Of a stretch of DNA of 64,000 bases, positions 44,357 to 56,332 are shown in pieces. The DNA comes from Cryptomeria japonica (Eukaryota > Streptophyta > Pinopsida > Cupressales > Cupressaceae): the NCBI RefSeq assembly GCF_030272615.1, contig NW_026729182.1, forward strand, positions 62,001 to 126,000, read 5' to 3'. The notes under the pieces were generated by a model. That model searched no databases and was not told the origin of the DNA. It worked only from the letters and a program-made list of their open reading frames with translations. The number at the start of each line of letters is the position of its first letter. Within the stretch, counting starts at the first letter, position 1. Made by a program: the position numbers and the translations under genes.

Positions 44357-45112
44357 GAATTAAATAAATTAATCTTTTCAAATTAACTATTTAATAGAAG
44401 AATAAACATTAAATAAATATAAATTATTTATATAATCGCTCATAGCCAATTTTTATATGTGTATACAGATACATAAAAAGGTGTATGGTGAAGTAGGAAC
44501 AGATCCAACTTTAAAACAAATAATGTTATTATCAATATTTTTATGTTTCTAAACCCCCATTCAATATAAACACAATTAAAAACAAAATGATACTACATCA
44601 TAATATCTCTAAACAAAATACTTTTAATTTGGTAAATACTATAATGTAAAAATTTGACATAAAACTTACTATTAAAAAATATATTGTTAATTTTATTTTT
44701 TAATAGAATGGTCAAACACCCCAACAAACTCAAGCGACCATAACCACTCTTACCTACATCTGAATCCTAAAGAAGCCCCAGCCCATCATGCTAAACAAGA
44801 GTCAAAATTATTCATTACAATTCTTAAATAAAGAATTTGAAAAAAAGTTGAAAACACATTGCTCAAAATTATAATTTATTTATAATAAATAAAAGATAAT
44901 GATATTTTGGTGCATTCTAAAAATTAAATAAAAAAAAGTCAAAAACATATTACACCTCTGTGACAGGTGGACTTTAGACGTCCCAAAAAAAATGTTGAAA
45001 ATCGTGCAAAGTGCGTGGGAAGATGAAACAACGATAAATGCTTAAATGAAAGTTGATTCCCACACAATAGCGGTAAATGCGTAAATGAAACTGAGTTGGC
45101 AATATACGATTG
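44357..45112. repeat. Segmental repeat, copy 2: LTR stub (44357-44467) plus F-box upstream region
   Basis: Begins with the last 111 bp of the element A-type LTR (ending GTGTATACA), then 645 bp matching 11554-12180. It ends at ATATACGATTGT immediately before the F-box promoter. Confidence 0.85.
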
Positions 45113-45183
45113 TGGAACACTTTTAATTACTTCACGCTGCACGCCTCGGCTTTGAGCTGCTTTTCTTTATTTGTTTAAACTGC

Positions 45184-45192
45184 TATAAATAT
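45184..45192 (+). promoter_or_regulatory. F-box gene TATA box
   Basis: TATAAATAT, 93 bases before the ATG, in the unique sequence that begins after the segmental repeat at 45113. Confidence 0.6.
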
Positions 45193-45276
45193 TTAGGGTC
45201 CCAGTGATTTCTCAATGCCCTAATCTCTCACACATATTTTTTCACGCGTTAGGGTTTGAGCATACTGCGCTTCGCT

Positions 45277-46763
45277 ATGGCTCGCAAAAGAAGTCGATTA
45301 ACCTTAGACGACTTGCCAGATTGCATTCTGCCCCTCATTCTCAGTAAAATTCCTTTCAAACAAGCAGTTCATTGTTCACTTGTCTCAAAAGGATGGAAAT
45401 TTTGCTGGACATTTGCAAAAAATCTAAAATTTCCAGAGGATTTCTTTTCTTCATCGCGTAGCCCTACTGAAATCCAAAATATAATAGATCTTATTTTTGA
45501 GCGTCATTCTGGTCCGCTTGAGGTTTTCGAGCTTAACAATGTTCGATTCTGCTGTTCAAGTGACAAGATTTCTGATTGGATTCATCGCGCTGCTCTTAAA
45601 GGCGTGCAAGAGATTAAGATTGTAGAGAAGGTTTCAGAAATTTATGAAGTTCCGGCAGCCATATTTTTATGTCAAAATCTCAGATCTTTGGCTTTAAAGA
45701 ATTTTCTGCTGACAAATCTACCAGACGGTTTTGGTGGCTTGGCCGACCTGACAACATTGGATCTTTGTAATGTTGATCTGAATGACAAGATCGTTGAGCT
45801 CATGTTGCAATTATGTCCAGGTTTGGAAACCTTAATCCTTAGTAACTGCAATGGACTTGAAAGATTAAAGATATGTTCAAAGAGTTTCATTGCTCTGTCT
45901 ATCTCCTCTAAAATCAAAGCAATAACAGCAAGTTGTCCGCGATTAACAAGCCTTACATTATTGCTTGATAACACCGAGACGAAATTGGATTTGCCAGCAT
46001 GTTTAAGCCTGTGTACAAATGCAGGACTTGAATCATTTACAGCTCTAAGAACTCTTAGAAGAATTACCTTTTTGAACGGCATTTTTTGGCGCGATGTAAA
46101 GATTCTCAAAGAATTTCCAGACTTGGAACATATGTGTGTACACAAGGGTCAATGCTCGGATGTAAGTTCTAATGGATTATTTTATATCAAATTTAGTATA
46201 TCTAATTTTCCAAACAAAAGCGTGAGTGTGACAAACTGACAACCGCTTCCAGTGTAGCATTTCTAGTCAAGGCATTAAGAATACTGTACTATTCTCCATT
46301 TACGACTTTTTTGTACTTTTCGTCTATTATTTGTTAGGGTTATAATACTCCATTTGAATCTTTAATTAGAATTGTATTGTCTTGTATATTTATTTACTAA
46401 TTTTGACTCAATCTCTCAAAAGTATTGATATTCTTTCTTTGATCTGATGGTGCAATGCAGACAGACTTCTTTCGGCTTGATGATGAGGCAATTTTACCGC
46501 TGGAGAATCTAAAGTGGGTTCATTTGAACATAACCTACTTTCATCACCCTGTGCATCTACTTTCCTGTCTTTTTGGAATAGCTCCGGCTTTGAAAACATT
46601 ATTAATTTCCCGAAAGAAAGGATTCAATGGCGTTCGTGCTCAGGAATTTATCAATCTGGCTTGGAATCTTCAGCGACCATCTACAGAAACCAAAGTTTTC
46701 TTATCACGGTGTACTGCAAACGAAAAGATATGCGTCGACTGCGATCTTGTGAATTTCATCTGA
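45277..46763 (+). CDS. F-box/LRR protein, two exons (45277-46161, 46461-46763)
   Basis: Predicted 395-residue substrate receptor of an SCF ubiquitin ligase. The ATG at 45277 has G at +4. Residues 10-45 are an F-box (LDDLPDCILPLILSKIPFKQ, then CSLVSKGWKFCW), which binds SKP1. The middle has leucine-rich repeat-like blocks (LRSLALKNFLLTNLPDGFGG, LCPGLETLILSNCNGLERLK, CPRLTSLTLLLD, FPDLEHMCVHKGQCSD). The intron 46162-46460 (GTAAGT ... TGCAATGCAG) is phase 0. Exon 2 gives LENLKWVHLNITYFHHPVHL and ALKTLLISRKK, FBD-like, ending VDCDLVNFI. The frame is intact, unlike everything around it. The target protein is unknown; expression is not shown by sequence. Confidence 0.85.
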
Positions 46764-47990
46764 GAGTGAGACGGAATCTTGCGGTGAAGAGGAAGATAGG
46801 GTTTATCTGGGAGATCGACGGAGAGTTTAGTTAGGGTTTGTGCTTATTATTTTTGGGGTTAATTTTACAGTTGGAAGGAAATACATTGAAGTATTTTTGT
46901 TTTGATATTACAGTTGGAAGGATGAATGGTGTTATTATACATAAATATTTATTTTGTGGAGAGGATGACTAATTGTAAAGCTATTTCTGGAATGTTTTCT
47001 CTCCAGCATTTATTGGCATAAGATTAATTCCTCCCCTTTTGCATGAGGAGAACTCCATGAGAGGTTAAAAAATAATAATTTACATGAAGTAGATAATTAT
47101 AGTAGATAATTATAGGTTTTTTATTATTTGGGATGTGATGTCTTTTGTTTTCGATCAGTTGATCAGTTGATCATTTGAGTAAAAATATTTATGTTTTTAT
47201 TGCTGTAGTAATTTCTAGTAATTTGTTTGTATTTTTTATTTCTAAAACAAAATCAAACCCTAATTGTAAACCAAATTGAACACTAAATATAATTAAATCC
47301 TAACCCTCATTAGATTAGGGGTTAATGTTTTCATCCTATATAGAAATGATAAACTTCAAGGAATTGAAAGCATAAGTGTAAAACTAAATAACATATAACA
47401 ACTCTTACTAATTTTAAAATAATTTCAATAATTTATTTAATATAAATTATTTGATTTATAAGTTATTAAATAATTAAATAATTAATAAATATTTTATAAT
47501 TTAATTTATTTTCAATTGCCCCTACGGATGTATATAGAAATAAAAATAAAATAAAATAAAGTATAGAAATAATTCTTATGTTAATTTTTGTTTGAAATAA
47601 AATGATGAGAAATTTTTGAAAAAGTACCAATTGAACTTTCAAAATTGCTAAAAATATGTCTTGAAAATATACTAAGCACCTTTCGAGTTTTAAAGCTGAT
47701 ATTGTTGAATAGTAAAAAAAGTTGCGGCGTTATATATTTTTTATATAATAGTAAAAAAATTAATACTCATGAATGGTAAAAAAATCGTGTTATTATATAT
47801 TTTAAACATAATAGTAAAAAAATAATATAAATTAATGATATAGAGATCCTTCTCTTATTTCTCAAGACCTTTTTTCCCCTTCTTTCTTTATTAGGGTTGG
47901 TTTGTAAAAATTAATATTCTATGTATTATTAATTTTCTTAAATATTATAGGGCAAATTTTAAAGATGTGGAGAAATATTAATTTTGAGTG
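46764..47990. other. F-box gene 3' flank
   Basis: AT-rich. 47260-47330 resembles the AACCCTAA stretch of copy 1 (12240-12380), so the segmental repeat resumes past the gene. A local repeat with TATAGTAAAAAAA/ATGGTAAAAAAA and GTTATATATTTT lies at 47700-47835. No second gene seen. Confidence 0.5.
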
Positions 47991-48038
47991 TCTATTAATC
48001 TTTTGCATCAAAAAATAATATTAATAAATCCAAACAGG

Positions 48039-49192
48039 TCCTAAAAAATAAAATTAAAAATAAGAAGAAGAGAACAACAATTAAGAGAAATAAGAAAGGA
48101 TCAAAGGACAAAAAAACAAAGACTATAAATGAGAACAAAATGAAAAGACAATTAAAAAGGCTCAAAATAAATACTAAATGTTGAAAAACTAGAAATGAAT
48201 GAGGAAAAAATTATCCAAGACATAAGAAAATATATGAAAAATAGAGATGGGAAAGATAAAATAAAACACTAAGGTTAAAAATCCAAACACACTAAAAAAT
48301 AGAATGAAATGAAATAACTGAAGAGTAAATAATCAATTGAAACAAAAAGATAGATAAAATATGACACAAGAAATAAATATAAAAATTAGCATTAGAATTA
48401 AAATAACAAAAAAAAGTAAAATAGATGGGAAAAAGAAAAAATTAACTAAAAAGTGGAAAGTGCTAGAGTTTGTGTATATCTATGTGTGAGAATACCTATA
48501 TGTGTGTACAAATATAAAAAAAGATACTGGGACAATAAGCCTATGATTAAGAAGATAAAATTTTGAAAGAGAAGTGTCAGTGTATGCCCAAAAATAAGAA
48601 AAACTAAAAAAAATGAAAGATAGAAACAAAAAAACCAAAAAGGAAGATATTACAAAAAATGAATAAGAAGAGGTTTTTGAGAATGGGAAAGAGAGTGGCT
48701 AAAAAACATAAACAAAATGAGAAAGTGAAAGTGCAAGTGTATGTGTAAGATTAGGCGAAGGAAAAAAGAGAAAGAGGAAGAAGGGAAAGATGGGAAAGGA
48801 TAATTAGGAAAATCTAAAAGAAAGAGGGGCACAAAAAGATTAGGGTGAAGCAAGCCAAGGCTAGGGAGAGAGACAAAGAAGACTAAAAAATAAAATAAAA
48901 AAATATAAAGATATAAAAGGGGCCTAGGAGGAGGCTCAATGTTTAAGATTGGTGTGTGTTTTGGTTTTTAACCTTACTGTTTTATTTTATCTTTCTTATC
49001 TCTATTTTTATATTATTATTTTTTTTTATCTTGGGTAAATTTTTTTTTTCCTCATTCATTTCTAGTTTTTCAACTTTTAGTATTTATTTTTATCCTTTTT
49101 AATTGTCTTTTCAAATTTTTATCATTTCTACTCTGTGTTCTTGTCCTTTGTTCATTTCTTGTTTCTATTAATTGTTGTTCTATTTTTTAGGA
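48039..49192. mobile_element. Element with about 250-bp terminal inverted repeats
   Basis: 48039-48292 and 48950-49192 are inverted copies. Left-arm words TCCTAAAAAATA, AAGACAATTAAAAAGG, TTGAAAAACTAGAAATGAAT and AAAGATAAAATAAAACA reappear complemented on the right in the reverse order. About 660 bp of purine-rich spacer lies between, with no ORF of note. Long inverted ends without a transposase suggest a non-autonomous Mutator-like or foldback element. I could not define a target duplication. Confidence 0.7.
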
Positions 49193-49204
49193 ATTTTTTG
49201 ATAT

Positions 49205-49740
49205 ATTAATATTATTATTTTTCCTCTTGAATCTTGTGCATCTTTCTCTCATTCCTTCCAAATCTTTTTATAAAGCCCTAGTCCACAAATCTTCCTCTAT
49301 TTCTATGGATCCAAACAAAATTTAATCAAAAGCAGCATCATCATTAAATCATTGAAAGATTTAAATTTTTAGTGATATATGAAGCTTTAGTCTACTCATA
49401 TCTATAGGAATTTGGGCATGGGTGAGTAAAAAATACACATCATACAAATGCTTTCTATTTTTTTCAAATATTTTAATAAAAGGTTAAATTTTTTTTTTAT
49501 CTTTTTATCTACCAAAAAAAGTTTAAATTGTCAATAATATATGAAGCTTTAGTCTGACTTCATCTACACTCATCTTTAGGAAGAAACTTATAAAAAAATT
49601 ATATAAAATTAAGAAATGAAAAAAATAAAATTGTATTTTTATAATGGGATAAAATGACAAGTTTGAAATATTCATAATAAAAAAATATTAAATATAATTG
49701 TAGATATGAGACATAAAGATTTTAGTCAATGTATTCTTAA
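49205..49740. repeat. Segmental repeat, copy 2 distal part
   Basis: TTTTTCCTCTTGAATCTTGT matches 12714 on, and from 49358 the sequence matches 14770-15235. In copy 1 the R3a insertion lies between the two parts. Confidence 0.75.
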
Positions 49741-49827
49741 ATCATGAAAAAAAAAATTCTACATAAAAAAGAGAGAGACCTGAAGACTATAGCCCCAAGG
49801 TATTCATTACATATATTATTTTTTTTA

Positions 49828-50070
49828 ATAGAAAGATCAAACACCCCAACAATCTCATGTGACTATAGCCCCAAAGTATTCATTAAGATTCTTAAAATTG
49901 TAATGTATTTATAATATAAAAAATAACGATGTTTGATACATTCTAAAAACTAAATAGCTATTTTGTGTCCAAAGACATATTGCAAAACAACAACGGTTAA
50001 TGCATAAATGAAAGTTGATTCCCACACAACAGGGGTAAATGAAAATGAGTTGGCAACATATGAAATAAAA
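49828..50070. repeat. Third partial copy of the F-box upstream repeat
   Basis: AAACACCCCAACAA, TAAATGAAAGTTGATTCCCA and GAGTTGGCAACATATG align with 44714-45106 with deletions. No F-box gene follows. Confidence 0.65.
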
Positions 50071-50435
50071 AAGAATAACAAACAAAAAGAATAAATTGCA
50101 AAAAGAAATCACAATTCGGAATAAAAAATTACATAGAGGCTGTATATATAATAATAATTGCAGTTCTAAATATATTCCTAGCATTGCATGGAAAGCTACT
50201 TTGGCTCTCAAACTAAAAAAAACAAACTACTCCCTAAATTAAGAATACAATAAGTGCATGCACAACATTCTTTATTTACTAAAAACAAACCCATGCAAAA
50301 AAAAACTAAAAATAGTCCTAAGGATTAATGCATGCTGGAGTACATGCTTTATTTGCATGAATAAACAAAAACTGATTTAAACTAAAAATAGCTTATGCAT
50401 GGTTATGAATGGATAGATTCATGTCCAAACTTAAG
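50071..50435. other. AT-rich spacer, possible copia LTR remnant
   Basis: Minus-strand downstream flank of the copia pol remnant. A TGTTGATACTGATGC beginning at about 50475 after a purine tract AAGGGGGAG could be a 3' LTR start. The other LTR end is not recognisable. Confidence 0.35.
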
Positions 50436-51940
50436 CTACATGGAGTTGCATGTTAGAGAAGCATCAGTATCAACATACTCCCCCTTGATGCTGAGCGGGC
50501 TCACAATCTTATCTCGTAGTGCTATAAACTGAGCTTTCACAACTGCTTTGGTGAATATATCTGCTAGCTGATCCTGGGTGTTGATGTGCTTCAATTCAAC
50601 ATCCTTCTTCTGCACCAAATCTCATATGAAGTGATATTTCAAATCAAAATGCTTTGTTCTGTTGTGATGAACCAGATTCTTAGCTAACTTGATGGCACTC
50701 ACATTGTCACAATAAATTACTGCAGGTTTAATTTGTTTTTCTCCAATTTATTCCAAAACTTTTCTGAGCCAAAGAGCTTGTGTATCTGTTGAGGTAATTG
50801 CAACATACTCTGCTTCTGTAGATGAGAGGGCAACAATACTTTGCTTTTTCGAGCTCTACGTAATCAAACCAGAACCAAAAGAAAAATAATTTCCAGATGT
50901 AGATTTACGATCATCCATACTACCTCCCCAATCTGAATCACTAAAGCCTATAAGATTGAACTTTTCAGAAGAGTATTAATGAATACCAATACTTAAATTC
51001 CCTTTCACATACCTCAAAATCCTCTTGGCTTCCTTCATATGTATTTCAGATGGATTTGTCATATACCTTGAAACAAGTGAAACTGAATAGGCAATATCAG
51101 GCCTCCTGTGGATTAGAAACATCAAGCTCCCCACAATACTTCTTTAAGTTGTCTCATCAACTAAATCGACACCATCATTTTGAGATAACAAAACTCCATG
51201 AGCACTTGGAGTGGAGGCAGGGTTACAATCAGTCATATTAAATTTCTTTAGCATATCTTGTGCATACTTTGTTTGATAAACGAAAATCTCATCCTTACTT
51301 TGATAAACCTCCATTCCTAGAAAATATTTCATCAGATCAAGATCTTTCATCTCAAATTCTTTCATCATAGAAGCTTTGAATTCATCTTTCATCTTAGAAC
51401 TACTACCCATATACAAAATATCATCAACATACAAACTTATGATGAGAATATCAATACCTTCTTGTTTGTACTAAAGGGTAGGATCACTCTTACTTCTTTG
51501 GAATCCATTCACCTGAAAGTATCCATCAATCCTGGCATACCATGCTCTTGGTGCTTGCTTGAGGCCATACAAAGTCTTCTTCAACCTGTAAACAAGATGC
51601 TCTTTTCCTTCCACTTCAAAACCTTGTGGCTGCTCCACATATACTTCCTCTTCTAAGTACCCATTCAAGAAGGCACTTTTCACATCCATATGATGTATGC
51701 TCCACTTCTTCTGAGCTGCTGATTAAATCAACATTATTATGGTCTGTTGTCTTGCTACTGGTGCAAATGTCTCTTCATAGTCAATTCCATACTTCTGTGT
51801 GAAGCCTTTAGCAACTAATCTTGCCTTGTATCTTTCAACACTCCCATCACTATTAAACTTGGTCTTGTAGACCCATTTGGTGCCAATACTTTTTTTTGTC
51901 ATGTGGAAGTTCTGTTAACTCCCAAGTGTCATTCCTATGA
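50436..51940 (-). pseudogene. Ty1/copia pol remnant (RT and RNase H)
   Basis: Begins near 51930 with [10 protein letters not shown] and [20 protein letters not shown], then [50 protein letters not shown], the catalytic MYVDDILYMGSS, KYFLGMEVYQSKDEIFVYQT and TDCNPASTP. RNase H remains lie at 50620-51140 in several frames and the C-terminus is HINTQDQLADIFTKA. Integrase and gag are absent, so the element is truncated at about 51940. Several stops and frameshifts. Confidence 0.88.
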
Positions 51941-53045
51941 ATGGATTAATTAATCAATTGGCAGCTAAAGAGTACTGTTGCACTTGTGCTCCCTATATTC
52001 AATTTAGGATCAATTAATCAATGTGAAGGCCTAATTAAAACCACAATTAACATGGCAGCCATTAATTCACATAAGGATTTATTTGTGTAATCAGTAAAGA
52101 ACATGTCATTCATCAACTCATGCGAATTGGCTCATCATTGGCTTTTAAATTCATCTTCAAGCCAGTGATCAAACACAACTTATTTCATTTATTTTATCTT
52201 TTGTGATCATAGACACTCCCATTTGACTTGTAAGTTCTTTTAGGTAGTTTGCATTTCTAGAAGCATCAAGTCAGAGATTGAAACAAGTTATGGGTTCAAG
52301 ATAACAATTAAGGGTTCAACCATCTAACCAAATATTCAACAATATTATGATTATGTAATAACAAATCTAAAACAAACAAGCAATAAAATAACAAACTAAA
52401 TACACAAGGAATACACTGGCATAGAATTCTCCACTTATGGAATCCCCTACTAAATTCCTAAAAGACTAGGGACCTTCATGGCCTACCACTCCTGATTGAT
52501 AATATTCAACTGCCCTAGAAAAGATAGCCCCCTATTAGTTGAAATCTCCTTGGAGAGAGTGGCATAGGGGAAGTAGTTCATTTCCTTTTTTAGTAGACTT
52601 TTCTAGAGAACCAACAAAAGCCACATTAGAGCACTTACACTTGGCATGTTTCCTTTCCATCTCTTGCAAAACTTGCATCGAGACCATCGATTTGTTGATC
52701 ATCTCCTTGCTAAATGTAATGATATCTTACATAATTTTCATCGTTTTCTTTGCTTGTCCTAGAGATCAATGGTGGTCTTCTCCATGTTATTCCTTTCCTC
52801 CTCTAAGTGCATTGGATTTTAAAGCAATCACCTCATCCTCTAAGGGAGCCCAATTGCCGCTAATGAAATCAGTCTAGCACATGAATTGCTTGTTATTTTT
52901 TGTTTAGGATAAGTTGGTTTTGAAGGAATTATAAACCTTTAAAACAGATAGAAAATCTCAAATCCTACAAAGTGATTCCTAGATGTGACAAACACGAAAC
53001 AATAGTAGCCAAGCTGCCAGGCAAGATCAAACATAAATGCAACCA
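51941..53045 (-). other. Unassigned DNA with a weak minus-strand coding remnant
   Basis: Mostly featureless. On the minus strand 52560-52865 gives GNWAPLEDEVIALKSNAL, FSKEMINKSMVSMQVLQEME and SNVAFVGSLEKSTKKGNEL with three stops, a possible coiled-coil remnant of unknown origin. The plus frame over it (52539-52877) looks like a shadow. Confidence 0.3.
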
Positions 53046-54182
53046 AGTTACTAGGTGTCACGACTCGATTTAGATGATTAAGTTTTAGACTTAGTTGATA
53101 AGTTAGGCATTGATATTACTTGACAATATGGGTTTTGATGTTATTATTTTGACATTATGATGCTTGGTGATATTATTATGCTTGATGACATTTTGTTAAT
53201 GTGATGATTAATTATTATGCCAGTTGATGATAATTATTTGATGATGTTAATAATTGTTTTTTATATGTAATCTGACGACTTTGTTAAGCGCTAGATGGAT
53301 GCAAGGAGGACCATCAAAGACAGACATATGATCGAGGAGGGGTCTCCTAGCTCGTTGACAGTAACCCAAGGAATATGGCCTATGCATTCACACACACACA
53401 TGTAATAATTAAGCAAATTAATTTCGATTTGGGAAATTGATAATGAATAACATTAAGATATAATTGAAGCATAAGATATTAAATTTAAATTAAAAATGTT
53501 AAATAAGAGATTAAAATTAAATGAATTTAAAATATTAATTCATATTAATGACTTATTTGAATTCAAGCATGTTTTAAATCTAACACTTGAGTTCAAATTT
53601 TGATGGAGAGTTAAACTCTCAATAACTTCTTGTCAACTTTCTAGTTGTTTTCCATAACTGGCTAATCAATCTAGTCCAACTCTTGATCAACTTTCTTAAC
53701 TGACTAATCTAATTGAGTTTACTTCACTTCTAACTCTCCAATCACCCTAATTTTTTTGCATTCAAGATCCACTTTTCCTGGATGAAAACCTCAGCTAAAT
53801 TATTTATAAATACTGAGCCAGTTATCATATGAAAGACGTCACCCTAATTTTTCTGCATTCAAGATCCACTTTTCCTGGATGAAAAACTCAGCTAAATTAT
53901 TTATAAATACCGAGCCAATTGTCATATGAAAGACGTCGAAGTTTTAGGCATCACATTTTTTTTTTGTGCTGAGTTGATTTTCTTAGGGGGCTGGGGGGGT
54001 TGAATTGATTGTCAAAGGATAAGGTACTATTGTTTTACCATCACTTCCTCTCCTTTCCATGTGCTGCAGAGGGTACCGATTGGTAGAAAGAGCAACAAGG
54101 AAGATCAATTTGCTGTTGAGGAGGAACCACACCTCCCCCTTCTCACTTTCCTTTCCTACAAATTTCCAATGCCTAATGTTCT
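53046..54182 (+). other. Possible LTR or promoter region with duplicated TATA segment
   Basis: TGTCACGACTCGATTTAG at 53046 could be an LTR start, but I found no partner. A 97-bp tandem duplication (53743-53839 and 53840-53936) carries TTATAAATAC in each copy. No ORF. Confidence 0.35.
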
Positions 54183-54991
54183 TGTATATGGTGAAAATGG
54201 ATAAAATAATATTGAAAGACTAAATGAATTCAACCACAAAACTCTAGCCTAACAACAACAAAGATCCACCATAACATATGAAGATTACCTAAGACAATGC
54301 AAATCAAATGAAATCACAAAGATTATACCATCACATGTCCAATAGGGTTTGGATCTCCATTCTTCCTATCTCCATTGATCTTGCTTGATATATTTGCTCT
54401 CAGATTTTATATGTGAACAAGAGCTCAACAAAGAACGGAAATGTGGTTGCAAGTAGGCTTGATCGCATATAAAAGTTTAAAAGCGTAGTCGGGTAGTCAA
54501 TTGATTAGGATGCATAGATTGATTAGAATGATTGATTAGGGTTGATAATGAAGGAAACATCTCCTTATATAGAAGACAATATAAGAAATAGAGGGATAAG
54601 ATTGAGAGGTGTAAAAGATAAATGGTCGGCTATGATTAGAGGGTAGGTAGAGGAAATAATAAAATAATGAGGGTAGGTAGTGTATGAATTAAGAGATGAA
54701 TGACATGTGTCATAGGTAGAAAAGGTTAATGAATTAATTAAATAAATAAAGATTTATTTAATTAATAGTAGAAGTGGGATCAATTTAATAAATAAGATAT
54801 TTATTTAATTTAGGAAAAGGATAATTTAAATAAATAAAGGTATTTATTTAAATGAGAAATAAGGCTAGAAGAGGATAAATGAATTAATTAAACAAATAAA
54901 GATTTATTTAATTAATAGAAGAATTAGGCTAAAGTAATTAAATAAATAAAGATATTTATTTAATTAGTCATGACAATTTTAGGTGTCTACA
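54183..54991 (-). mobile_element. Probable solo LTR, family F
   Basis: Plus strand TGTATATGG...GGTGTCTACA, 809 bp, TG...CA. The flanks GTTCT (54178-54182) and CTTCT (54992-54996) match at four of five. The same family as 61554-62493, with a minus-strand TATATAAGGAG near 54570 and AT-palindromic blocks (ATTTAAATAAATAAAGG). No PBS or purine tract is evident beside it. Confidence 0.65.
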
Positions 54992-54996
54992 CTTCT

Positions 54997-55329
54997 AACA
55001 CCCTCATCTCCTCTCACATTGGCTGCAAGGTGATCTGGTAAATTTTGTTCTTATTCTTTTTTTGCAGACTCAACATATTGATTTGCTTGGTTTTGGTTAT
55101 ATTGTTGGCTTAGTCTTGGATTGTTAATTGCTTTGGTTTTACAAGATTCGATTTGGATAAACCAAATCAATCCCATGAACAAAGGGAATATCGCCACCTC
55201 CCATACTTTATTTTCTTGCCAGTCTTATCGCCCCACACTCTTCTTTGTTCTCCTTCTGACTCAGATCGATTCTCTTTTGAAAAATGTGATTGCCATTTCA
55301 TTAACTCTTGTAGATTTCTCTGAAAACGT

Positions 55330-55384
<55 letters not shown>

Positions 55385-55640
55385 ATTTTTGATTACTAAT
55401 GCTTTTTTTTCGTGTTCTACCTCTTATTCGAGTTTTAGCATGAATTGATTTCCAAGAGGGCTTTGGGTATCACTTTTCTCCATTTCTCCCTTCTGCGTAT
55501 TCATTGGTGCTCAGATTTGGATTTATATGTTTGATAAGACCAAATCAACTCCTATGAAGCTATTTGCTCCTTTCAAATTCGATGGAGGGGACTTGTTCAA
55601 GTCCACAATTAAAGAAAGATTAGCCATATAGGGCAAATAA
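54997..55640. other. Spacer with AT microsatellite
   Basis: About 25 AT units at 55332-55381. Otherwise no feature. A diverged short repeat of GATTTGGAT...ACCAAATCAA occurs near 55150 and 55520. Confidence 0.6.
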
Positions 55641-55759
55641 TTATAGGCTAGGGTTAGGCTCAAATTATAGTAATAAAGTCTTAGAATCAAACCTTGATTA
55701 AGGGGCTAACCATTAGGTTTTGATTGAGTTGCCACAATTGACCGAGGCAGAGAAGAGTG

Positions 55760-56332
55760 AATACAAAAAGCGAAATTTATCTTTATACCATGTCTAAAAT
55801 GATTTAACATAGGGAAGAGTTGAGACTGAAATATTTTAAATATGTGCTCAAGAGTCATATAACTCATCAGAACCTCTAAAACATCCTTCCACTCCCTTGG
55901 AAGATCCTCCTTGTTGAACCATTCTACAAATGATTTATTTTTTCACCTTTCATCAGGGATTTCTTGAAGTTGTCATTGTAATTTCCTTTGGGTTTCAAAG
56001 GAAAAGTAGCCAATTCTATTGGGATACCAGTGGCTACATAGATAAGCTCAACAAAAAAATTAAAAGAAATCTCTATGAAATCAACCCACCCTAAACTTTC
56101 TAGGAACAAACAAATCAACCAAAAGGGAAGGGTCATGGCCTACCATTGCCTCTATATAGAAGGAAAAATCCCCCCTTTCAAATGTCAACCATAAAGTGGT
56201 ATCATTTTTCAAGGACACACAATTGTTAGGATCCACTTGAATCAAATCACCACCCATGGTAGGCCTAAGCATAATAGTGGAAGTGACTTTACTCAAAACA
56301 ATCAAATTAGGAAAGTTGGAGACAAAAAGCAC
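55760..56332 (-). pseudogene. LINE2 third ORF (accessory domain protein)
   Basis: Three frames joined by two shifts (near 56090 and 55940) give the shared domain: GDFSFYIEAMVGHDPSLLVD, SFNFFVELIYVATGIPIE, EWFNKEDLPREWKDVLEVLM, SYMTLEHIFKIFQSQLF, PMLNHFRHGIKINFAFCIHS. These line up in order and spacing with LINE1 (GLNVFMERLCGKDPSAM, VIAEATGM, SYITLDERF, VLNHFCHGDKVSFSYYL). The low-complexity and coiled-coil tail seen in LINE1 is not recognisable here. Confidence 0.65.

Noticed and set aside
45672-46145. 157-codon minus frame inside the F-box gene
   Set aside because: Antisense shadow of exon 1; no independent motifs.
46514-46834. Alternative plus-strand frame over F-box exon 2
   Set aside because: The other frame joins exon 1 in phase across canonical splice sites and continues the LRR/FBD-like pattern.
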